A program made the translations under genes and the position numbers. From assembly GCA_027482985.1 (NCBI GenBank), contig JAIXVO010000174.1:1-6088 (forward strand): a stretch of DNA of 6,088 nucleotides, read 5' to 3'. The notes under the pieces are model-generated. The model did no database searches, was not told the DNA's origin, and was given only the letters and a program-made list of their open reading frames with translations. Origin of the DNA: Cyanobacteriota bacterium (GTDB lineage Bacteria; Cyanobacteriota; Cyanobacteriia; Leptolyngbyales; Leptolyngbyaceae). Position 1 is the stretch's first letter. Each line of letters starts with the position of its first letter. Below are positions 1-5,679 of this stretch, in pieces.

Positions 1-214
1 GACCGCATCCTCCTCGATTTCCTAGACAGGAAACCCAATTCACGGCACTCTCAAAAGCTGAATTTTTGTAACAAATTATAGATAAACGTCAAGAATATGG
101 TGCGATCGCCAAAGTGTCCCTAGAGAATGCAGAGAATCCTTTTGTCTTTAAATCAAGAATTTTGATTCCGTCACTCAATCTCCTCGAATCAACCTGACGA
201 ACCTGCGGGTAAGC

Positions 215-232
215 GTTATCATCTGTGATAAC
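215..232. promoter_or_regulatory. Palindrome GTTATCA-TCTG-TGATAAC, possible operator
   Basis: This is a perfect inverted repeat with 7-bp arms (215-221 and 226-232) and a 4-base spacer, lying 135 bases upstream of the pilB ATG. The dyad symmetry suits a dimeric DNA-binding regulator. It does not match the NtcA pattern GTA-N8-TAC, and it carries only one half (TGTGA, 224-228) of a CRP-type site. The bound factor, if any, is unknown. It could also be a short RNA hairpin or chance. Confidence 0.3.
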
Positions 233-264
233 TAAGAATCAGCCTTTAAACGGTTGCGCTGCAA

Positions 265-290
265 TGGGTGTCCCATTCTTTGGACACTCA
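265..290 (+). promoter_or_regulatory. Leader hairpin upstream of pilB
   Basis: Bases 265-273 (TGGGTGTCC) pair with 282-290 (GGACACTCA) to give a 9-bp stem containing one G-U pair and an 8-base loop. It ends 77 bases before the pilB start, so if transcription begins upstream it would fold in the 5' untranslated leader. There is no following T-run, so it is not an intrinsic terminator. A role in mRNA stability or translation is inference only. Confidence 0.3.
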
Positions 291-367
291 CATTTGGGTT
301 TCTCTGCGGTTCTAACCAAGTAAGTTTGGGCATACTTTATCAGGATTTCACTTTCCACCCCCACCCT

Positions 368-2365
368 ATGACCAACTCCTCATCGCAGCGGAGAGCGCTC
401 GTTGTCAAGAACGACCTTTCCCCTCTCGCTAATAAACTCGTTCAAGCTGGTTATGTTGACAGCGATCAAATGAAGCAAGCGCTGGCTGAAAGCCGCAAAT
501 CCGGGCGGCGGTTGCTGGATGTGCTGGAAACTTTAACGGGGCAACAGCTCCCGCCAGAGTTAGTGCGGCAGTATAAAAAGCAACAACTGTTTGAACTGAA
601 AATTTTATACGGGGTGGAATCCCTTGATCCAGAAGTTAGCCAAATTCCGACGGATCAGGTCGGGCAGTTGATTGATGGCCTCGTCTCGATTGACCTTTGC
701 CGCAATCATAAGCTAGTGCCATTAAACCAGACAGATGGGCCGCCCCCCTCGATTCTGGTCGCGATGGTGAACCCAGATGATTTACGGGCGCAGGACGACC
801 TGAACCGAATTTTGCGGGCAAAGGGCTACTCGCTCCAGCGCATGGTGATTACGAATGAAGATTATCAGCGCTTGATCTCCAAGTACCTGGACGAACAGGT
901 CGAGAAGCAGAAAGAAATCGAGCAACAGGCGAAAGTCGATATCCAAGCCGACCTGGAAGGGTTGGGCTATATGGATCTGCAAGACGCGCAAGAAGATAAT
1001 GATGCGGATCTGGACGTGGCGGATGCCGAAGCGGCTCCGGTCATTGCGTTGGCGAATAAAATTCTGATTAAAGCCCTGCAAGAAGGCGTTTCTGATATTC
1101 ATATTGAGCCACAGGAAGAATTTTTGCGAGTGCGCTTTCGGAAAGATGGGGTGCTGCGAGAAGCCTTTGATCCCTTCCCCAAGAAAATTATTCCTGCAGT
1201 CACGGCGCGGTTCAAAATCATGTCGCAATTGGACATTGCCGAACGGCGGATGCCGCAAGATGGTCGGATTCGCCGCCGCTACGATAACCGCAACATCGAC
1301 TTCCGAGTCAGCACGCTCCCCAGCAAACACGGGGAAAAGGTGGTGCTGCGGATTCTCGATAACTCCGCCACCCAGTTAGGGTTGGATAAGCTGATCGGCG
1401 ATCCAGACACCCTGAAGATTGTGCAAGACATGATTTCCCGTCCGTTTGGGTTGATCCTGGTAACGGGGCCTACTGGGTCTGGGAAAACCACGACCTTGTA
1501 TTCTGCCCTGGCCGAACGGAATGATCCCGGTGTCAACATTAGTACTGCGGAAGACCCGATTGAGTACACGCTGGCGGGCTTAACCCAGGTGCAGGTGATT
1601 CGGGAGAAAGGCATGGATTTTGCCATGATCCTGCGTGCCTTCTTGCGGCAAGACCCGGATGTGATTCTGGTGGGTGAGACGCGCGATCGCGAGACGGCAA
1701 AAACGGCGATTGAAGCGGCGTTAACGGGACACCTGGTGTTAACCACCCTGCACACGAATGATGCGGCGGGGGCGATCGCTCGGCTGGATGAAATGGGCGT
1801 GGAGCCGTTCATGGTCTCTGGGGCGCTGCTGGGAGTCGTGGCTCAACGGCTGGTGCGGCGAGTCTGTGATGAATGTCGAATCCCCTACGCGCCCAGTCGC
1901 GAGGAATTGGCACGCTTCGGGTTGACCACTGTGCGGGATGGCGAACTGACCCTCTACCGAGCGAATATGTTACAGCCCCAGGAAATTCAGGAAGCGAGTG
2001 CCCAGAATAAACTCTGTCCCAAATGTAAAGGGGTCGGTTATAAAGGGCGGTGCGGGGTGTATGAGGTGATGCGGATTACGGAACGCCTGCAAACTTTGAT
2101 TAACCAAGGCGCACCCACCGACACCATTAAGGAAGCGGCGGTGGAAGAAGGGATGAAAACCCTGCTGTCCTACAGTTTGAACATGGTGCGAGAAGGTCAG
2201 ACCACCCTGGAAGAAGTGGAACGGGTAACCTTCACGGATTCGGGGTTGGAGTCAGAATTGAAAGCCAAGCGCAAATCCTCCCTCACCTGTCGCGTTTGTA
2301 GCGCTGACTTGAAACAGGAGTGGCTCGATTGCCCCTTCTGTCTGACGGCTCGCTTCCAGGAATAA
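368..2365 (+). CDS. pilB: Type IV pilus assembly (extension) ATPase PilB
   Basis: PilB is the cytoplasmic hexameric ATPase that powers pilin polymerisation at the pilus base, acting through PilC. I chose the ATG at 368 (665 residues, beginning MTNSSSQRRALVV). The frame is open back to a TTG at 254, but the extra 38 residues look unlike family N-termini. No clear Shine-Dalgarno sits before 368. Domains: an N-terminal GspE_N/MshEN-like region to about residue 171, a charged acidic linker (about 172-222), then the secretion ATPase domain. Walker A is GPTGSGKT (367-374), the Asp box is AEDPIEY (394-400), Walker B is DPDVILVGETRD (429-440) with catalytic E437, and the His box contains H455 and H462. 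The usual zinc tetracysteine is C500, C503, C550 and C553. A second CxxC-x10-CxxC module (C641, C644, C655, C658) lies at the extreme C-terminus. Assignment to PilB rather than GspE rests on the adjacent pilT and pilC. Confidence 0.96.
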   Translation: MTNSSSQRRALVVKNDLSPLANKLVQAGYVDSDQMKQALAESRKSGRRLLDVLETLTGQQLPPELVRQYKKQQLFELKILYGVESLDPEVSQIPTDQVGQLIDGLVSIDLCRNHKLVPLNQTDGPPPSILVAMVNPDDLRAQDDLNRILRAKGYSLQRMVITNEDYQRLISKYLDEQVEKQKEIEQQAKVDIQADLEGLGYMDLQDAQEDNDADLDVADAEAAPVIALANKILIKALQEGVSDIHIEPQEEFLRVRFRKDGVLREAFDPFPKKIIPAVTARFKIMSQLDIAERRMPQDGRIRRRYDNRNIDFRVSTLPSKHGEKVVLRILDNSATQLGLDKLIGDPDTLKIVQDMISRPFGLILVTGPTGSGKTTTLYSALAERNDPGVNISTAEDPIEYTLAGLTQVQVIREKGMDFAMILRAFLRQDPDVILVGETRDRETAKTAIEAALTGHLVLTTLHTNDAAGAIARLDEMGVEPFMVSGALLGVVAQRLVRRVCDECRIPYAPSREELARFGLTTVRDGELTLYRANMLQPQEIQEASAQNKLCPKCKGVGYKGRCGVYEVMRITERLQTLINQGAPTDTIKEAAVEEGMKTLLSYSLNMVREGQTTLEEVERVTFTDSGLESELKAKRKSSLTCRVCSADLKQEWLDCPFCLTARFQE

Positions 2366-2367
2366 CC

Positions 2368-2388
2368 CGATCGCGACCCTGGCGATCG
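2368..2388 (+). other. Hairpin just after pilB stop
   Basis: CGATCGC (2368-2374) pairs with GCGATCG (2382-2388) around a 7-base loop, starting two bases after the pilB stop codon. The right arm overlaps a HIP1 octamer (2382-2389). No U-tract follows, so read-through into pilT is expected. It may act as a 3' stabilising or partly attenuating structure (inference). The rest of the 155-base pilB-pilT gap holds a second HIP1 copy (2469-2476) and no gene. Confidence 0.35.
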
Positions 2389-2506
2389 CGTTCCCGGTGC
2401 ACCTGAAAGCTTCCCGCCCCATCTGGGTAGACTGTGACTGAAACCGTTGCTGAACTGATCTGCCTGGCGCGATCGCCTTGTGTTCTCCCACCTCACCCCT
2501 CACCGT

Positions 2507-2512
2507 AAGGAG
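2507..2512 (+). promoter_or_regulatory. Shine-Dalgarno of pilT
   Basis: AAGGAG lies 8 bases before the pilT ATG at 2521. It is the only strong ribosome binding site in the cluster and fixes the pilT start. The contrast with pilB, pilC and the following gene, which have weak or no such motif, suggests that pilT may be translated comparatively efficiently (inference). Confidence 0.8.
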
Positions 2513-2520
2513 CCAATTCA

Positions 2521-3630
2521 ATGGAGTTAATGATTGAAGACCTGATGGAACAGCTGATCGAAATGGGCGGCTCAGACCTGCACCTGACAGCTGGACTGCC
2601 GCCCTACTTTCGGATTAGCGGCAAACTGCAACCCATCGGGGATCAAGTCCTCTCCGCTGAAGAGTGTCAGCGGCTAATTTTTAGCATGTTGAACAACACT
2701 CAGCGGAAAAACCTGGAGCAAAACTGGGAACTGGACTGCTCTTATGGGGTCAGAGGGTTAGCCCGGTTTCGGGTCAATGTCTACAAAGATCGGGGCACTT
2801 ATGCCGCCTGCCTACGGGCACTCAGTTCCAAAATTCCCAACTTTGAAAAACTGAATCTCCCTGATGTTGTGCGAGAAATGGCGGATAAGCCGAGGGGCTT
2901 GATCCTAGTGACGGGGCCGACAGGTTCCGGGAAGACGACCACCTTGGCGGCCATGATCGATCTGATCAACCGCACCAAGGCTGAACACATTTTGACGGTA
3001 GAAGACCCAATTGAATTCGTCTATGAACCTGTTAAAAGTTTGATTCACCAGCGTCAATTAGGTGAAGATACCAAGAGTTTTGCTAATGCTCTGAAAGCCG
3101 CTCTGCGGGAAGACCCTGACATCATTCTGGTGGGGGAAATGCGAGATCTGGAAACGATCGCCTTGGCGATTTCAGCCGCAGAAACGGGTCACTTGGTCTT
3201 CGGGACGCTACACACCAGTTCTGCGGCACAAACGGTAGACCGGATTATCGACGTGTTCCCGGCAGATAAACAAACGCAGGTGCGAGTCCAGCTCTCAAAC
3301 TCCTTAGTGGCGGTCTTTAGCCAAACCCTGGTGCCGAAGAAAAGTCCGAAACCCGGCGAATACGGTCGGATTATGGCGCAGGAAATCATGATTGTCACCC
3401 CAGCCATTTCCAACATGATTCGGGAAGGGAAAACCGCACAAATTTATTCAGCCATTCAAACTGGGGGTAAATTGGGGATGCAGACCCTTGAAAAAGTCCT
3501 GGCTGACCAATACAAGGCAGGGCTGATCTCGTTTGAAGCGGCGATGTCCAAGACCTCCCGTCCTGATGAACTGCAACGCTTGATTGGCAGTGCTCCGGCG
3601 GGAGCTGCTGCGGGTGCCGCGCGCCACTAA
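2521..3630 (+). CDS. pilT: Type IV pilus retraction ATPase PilT
   Basis: PilT is the hexameric ATPase that depolymerises the pilus, giving the retraction force for twitching motility and DNA uptake. The 369-residue length is close to the family's usual size. The start is supported by AAGGAG 8 bases upstream. An N-terminal PAS-like domain (about 1-100, with the typical SDLHLTAG at 18-25) precedes the RecA-like core. Walker A is GPTGSGKT (132-139), the Asp box is VEDPIEF (160-166), Walker B is DPDIILVGEMRD (198-209) with catalytic E206, and the His box contains H224 and H231. AISNMIREGK (295-304) corresponds to the AIRNLIRE motif diagnostic of retraction ATPases, with serine in place of the usual arginine. 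The last 14 residues are an Ala/Gly-rich tail of low complexity. No zinc tetracysteine is present, as expected for PilT. It lies between pilB and pilC and is probably cotranscribed with them. Confidence 0.97.
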   Translation: MELMIEDLMEQLIEMGGSDLHLTAGLPPYFRISGKLQPIGDQVLSAEECQRLIFSMLNNTQRKNLEQNWELDCSYGVRGLARFRVNVYKDRGTYAACLRALSSKIPNFEKLNLPDVVREMADKPRGLILVTGPTGSGKTTTLAAMIDLINRTKAEHILTVEDPIEFVYEPVKSLIHQRQLGEDTKSFANALKAALREDPDIILVGEMRDLETIALAISAAETGHLVFGTLHTSSAAQTVDRIIDVFPADKQTQVRVQLSNSLVAVFSQTLVPKKSPKPGEYGRIMAQEIMIVTPAISNMIREGKTAQIYSAIQTGGKLGMQTLEKVLADQYKAGLISFEAAMSKTSRPDELQRLIGSAPAGAAAGAARH

Positions 3631-3650
3631 TGATTGGCGGTGGTAAGACT

Positions 3651-3671
3651 CGGAGGCGATCGTCGTCTCCG
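3651..3671 (+). other. Strong hairpin between pilT and pilC
   Basis: CGGAGGCGA (3651-3659) pairs with TCGTCTCCG (3663-3671) around the triloop TCG, a 9-bp GC-rich stem with one G-U pair. It starts 21 bases after the pilT stop and ends 47 bases before the pilC ATG. The downstream sequence (GCTTACCCC) has no U-run, so it is not a standard intrinsic terminator. It could protect the 3' end of a pilBT message, guide processing, or reduce pilC expression; these roles are inference. Confidence 0.4.
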
Positions 3672-3718
3672 GCTTACCCCGCGCTCCTGACCTCCACTCG
3701 TTCCACAGGTATCGTCCT

Positions 3719-4942
3719 ATGCCCACCTTTGTCGCCCGCGTTCAAGACTCTAACGGTAGTCGCAAAGAAAAAATCGTCGCCGACAACCTCCGAGAAGCCC
3801 GCGCCAACCTCAGTAGTCGCGGCTTGTATGTGCAGGAACTGAAGCAAGACGCTGGGTTTTCACCCAACTTTGACCTCAAAAATATTAGTACCTCCTTGGC
3901 TAAAGTAACGGTGAAAGACAAAGCCGTCTTTTCTCGTCAATTTGCGGCGTTGGTCAATGCTGGGGTGGCGATGGTGCGGGGCTTGGGTGTGTTATCGGAA
4001 CAATGCCAGAATCCCAAACTGAAGAAAGCCTTGCTAGCGATCAGCGCCGATGTCCAGCAGGGGGTAAACCTGTCGGATGCGATGCGCAAGCACCCCGAAT
4101 GCTTCGATGGGCTGTACGTCAGTATGATTCAAGCGGGCGAAGTGGGGGGTGTCCTTGACGAAGTGTTGAACCGATTGGCGAAACTGCTGGAAGATGTCGC
4201 CCGCCTGCAAAACCAAATTAAAGCAGCCATGTCTTACCCTGTCACAGTTGGGACGCTGGCAGTCCTAATCTTTTTTGGGATGGTGCGATTCCTGTTGCCG
4301 ATCTTTGCCAGCATTTTTAAAGAAATTGGGATTGAATTGCCTGCCTTTACCCAGGCGATGATGAATATCAGTTACTTTGTGCAGGACTTCAAGAACGTCG
4401 CGCTGTTGCTGTTGATTGTGGCGGGGGTCGTCTTTGCTTATAAGCAATATTACAAAACGCGAGTTGGGCGCGAAACCGTTGACCGTTTGATGTTGAAAAT
4501 GCCGCTGTTTGGGGATTTGATTGAAAAAACGGCGACCGCTCGATTCTGCCGCACCTTTGGGGCGCTCACCCGTTCTGGGGTGCCCATTTTAACCTGTCTA
4601 GAAATTGTGCGGGATACGGCTGGAAACCAGATTATTGCGAATGCGGTGGATGAAGCCCGGAAGGAAATTCAAACGGGTGGCATGATCAGCATCGCGTTGC
4701 AAAAAGAACAGGTTTTTCCCCTGATGGCAATCCAGATGATTAGTATTGGAGAAGAAACGGGGGAACTCGATAAGATGCTGTCCAAGGTGGCAGACTTCTA
4801 CGAGGATGAAGTGGAACAGGCGGTGAAAGCCCTGACCAGCGTGCTGGAACCCGTCATGATTGTGGTGCTAGGGGGGATGGTCGGAGCTATTCTCCTGTCT
4901 ATGTATCTGCCGATGTTCTCCGTCTTTGAAAAACTGGGCTAA
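3719..4942 (+). CDS. pilC: Type IV pilus inner-membrane platform protein PilC
   Basis: PilC is the polytopic inner-membrane protein on which PilB and PilT act, and which passes torque to the pilin helix. The 407-residue length is typical. The ATG at 3719 gives MPTFVARVQD, a family-like N-terminus; only a weak AGG sits upstream (3707-3709). A soluble N-terminal segment (1-65) is followed by two T2SSF repeats, about 70-195 and 274-398. The matching repeat motifs are MIQAGEVGGVLDEVLNRLA (136-154) and ISIGEETGELDKMLSKVADF (341-360). Hydrophobic membrane segments lie at about 174-198, 226-242 and 376-399, the usual three-helix pattern. The gene is intact. It follows pilT after 88 bases and precedes the next gene by 13 bases. 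Confidence 0.96.
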   Translation: MPTFVARVQDSNGSRKEKIVADNLREARANLSSRGLYVQELKQDAGFSPNFDLKNISTSLAKVTVKDKAVFSRQFAALVNAGVAMVRGLGVLSEQCQNPKLKKALLAISADVQQGVNLSDAMRKHPECFDGLYVSMIQAGEVGGVLDEVLNRLAKLLEDVARLQNQIKAAMSYPVTVGTLAVLIFFGMVRFLLPIFASIFKEIGIELPAFTQAMMNISYFVQDFKNVALLLLIVAGVVFAYKQYYKTRVGRETVDRLMLKMPLFGDLIEKTATARFCRTFGALTRSGVPILTCLEIVRDTAGNQIIANAVDEARKEIQTGGMISIALQKEQVFPLMAIQMISIGEETGELDKMLSKVADFYEDEVEQAVKALTSVLEPVMIVVLGGMVGAILLSMYLPMFSVFEKLG

Positions 4943-4955
4943 TACCATTTGCCTT

Positions 4956-5561
4956 ATGTCGATTCAAAAAGCGTTATACGAAGAGGTGCTGGCAGAGTGC
5001 AGTGATTCGCTCGACGCGATCGCCCTTCTGCGTCAACACCGTCCCTATCTGGAAATGATTCCCAGTATGCGGCGACCAGATGAGAGTGTGATCTCGATTC
5101 CGCTCCCGCTCGCCAAGCTGCGGAGTACCGTGTCGGGCGGGGTCAGCGGCATTAGTGCGAATAGCAATGAGGTCGTGTGTTTACCCTGCGATCTGGCGAT
5201 TCTGATGTGTGACCCGGAATGGAAAATCAAAACGGGGGTAGAAATCCTGATTTTTATCCATCGCCCTCAGGAAGATTTTTCGGATTTGTTGAGTCGCTGG
5301 CGACAAACTCAGGTCTATCTTAGCCGGGGCTATGAGTGGGAAATGCCGCTGCGCCATCGCCACATTCTGAGTGAAGGGTCCGACAGCGTTTACCCGCTGT
5401 TTGTTGTATTTGAGGGCACTTCGGAGCGGGTGATGCGCGGCTTGAAGGGCGCTTATTTACCTTTTGTGTTGCGGCGATCGCCCGAACGCGAACCCGATCC
5501 CACCCAAGAGCTTTCTTCCATTGAACTGCTCTGGAGCGATAGCGAAGACACCTTGCAATAA
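4956..5561 (+). CDS. Uncharacterised protein encoded directly behind pilC
   Basis: I do not recognise this 201-residue protein. The ATG at 4956 (MSIQKALYEEV) lies 13 bases after the pilC stop, so cotranscription and perhaps reinitiation after pilC are likely. No clear Shine-Dalgarno is visible. An in-frame TTG at 4926 would add 10 residues overlapping pilC and is less attractive. There is no signal peptide and no convincing membrane helix, so it is probably cytoplasmic. It begins with a predicted helical segment (about 2-35). A middle part with alternating hydrophobic stretches follows (about 45-105, including EVVCLPCDLAILMCD with three cysteines, and VEILIFIHRP), then a region with RGYEWEMPLRHRH (124-136), a YPLFVVFEG strand-like stretch (146-154) and an acidic C-terminal tail (178-201). 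Base composition resembles its neighbours and it contains two HIP1 octamers (5016-5023, 5474-5481), so recent acquisition is unlikely. A link to pilus function is inferred from position only. Confidence 0.8.
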   Translation: MSIQKALYEEVLAECSDSLDAIALLRQHRPYLEMIPSMRRPDESVISIPLPLAKLRSTVSGGVSGISANSNEVVCLPCDLAILMCDPEWKIKTGVEILIFIHRPQEDFSDLLSRWRQTQVYLSRGYEWEMPLRHRHILSEGSDSVYPLFVVFEGTSERVMRGLKGAYLPFVLRRSPEREPDPTQELSSIELLWSDSEDTLQ

Positions 5562-5583
5562 GATGCAGATGATCAGCAGTATT

Positions 5584-5612
5584 GCAATCTTCATCCAATG
5601 AATGAAGATTGC
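5584..5612 (+). terminator. Possible operon-end stem-loop
   Basis: GCAATCTTCAT (5584-5594) and ATGAAGATTGC (5602-5612) form a perfect 11-bp stem with a 7-base loop, 22 bases after the stop of the last gene of the cluster. Position and stem length suit a transcript 3' end. The following bases (GGTGCGCATT) have no U-run, so it is not a classical intrinsic terminator. It may instead be a 3' stabilising structure or a remnant of a small dispersed repeat. Confidence 0.4.
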
Positions 5613-5631
5613 GGTGCGCATTCCAGCCTGA

Positions 5632-5645
5632 ATTGCGATCGCAAT
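5632..5645. repeat. HIP1 octamer within a 14-bp perfect palindrome
   Basis: ATTGCGATCGCAAT is perfectly self-complementary and contains the HIP1 octamer at 5635-5642. HIP1 (GCGATCGC) is a highly over-represented palindrome in many cyanobacterial genomes. The other exact copies here begin at 102, 1683, 1772, 2382, 2469, 5016 and 5474. Their density supports the cyanobacterial assignment. No function is assigned to this copy. Confidence 0.85.
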
Positions 5646-5679
5646 AGTTATCTAACTGGGACGATACGTAATAGCATCA

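Larger units (their letters stand above)
1..367 (+). other. pilB upstream leader, no gene recognised
   Basis: This stretch is more AT-rich than the genes that follow. No convincing coding region is visible. The frames open at position 1 on the + strand all close by about position 81, and any tail of an upstream gene there is too short to identify. It holds one HIP1 octamer (102-109), a 6-bp inverted repeat AATCAA/TTGATT (151-156 and 162-167), a perfect 7-bp palindrome (215-232) and a 9-bp hairpin (265-290). TATAGA at 77-82 resembles a -10 box but has no good -35 partner, so I do not call a promoter. The operon promoter presumably lies in this region (inference). Confidence 0.5.

Noticed and set aside
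77..82. TATAGA as a -10 promoter element
   Set aside because: No acceptable -35 hexamer lies 16-18 bases upstream, and it would leave a leader of nearly 280 bases. The support is too weak to call.
264..323. 19-codon open frame ahead of pilB
   Set aside because: It has no ribosome binding site and no recognisable peptide, and it overlaps a hairpin. A frame this short arises easily by chance, so it is mentioned only as context.
254..367. TTG-initiated 38-residue N-terminal extension of PilB
   Set aside because: The extension is Cys- and Phe-rich and unlike family N-termini, uses a rare start and has no ribosome site. The ATG at 368 gives a family-like beginning and length.
782..1812. Long minus-strand open frames inside pilB (782-1330 and 1279-1812)
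   Set aside because: They lie antisense to the strongly conserved ATPase coding sequence and their translations show no family features. They are shadows of pilB codon usage.
1466..2950. DNA similarity between the Walker A regions of pilB (1466-1489) and pilT (near 2914-2937)
   Set aside because: Both encode GPTGSGKT because the ATPases are homologous. The DNA differs at many third codon positions, so it is not a recent repeat or recombination site.
3630..3842. 70-codon open frame starting at the TAATG overlap with the pilT stop
   Set aside because: It overlaps the start of pilC by 124 bases in another frame and its translation is low-complexity, rich in Ser, Pro and Thr. pilC is the clear gene here.
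4926..4955. TTG start of the gene behind pilC, overlapping the pilC end
   Set aside because: The added 10 residues come from pilC codons in another frame. The ATG at 4956 is a simpler start without overlap.
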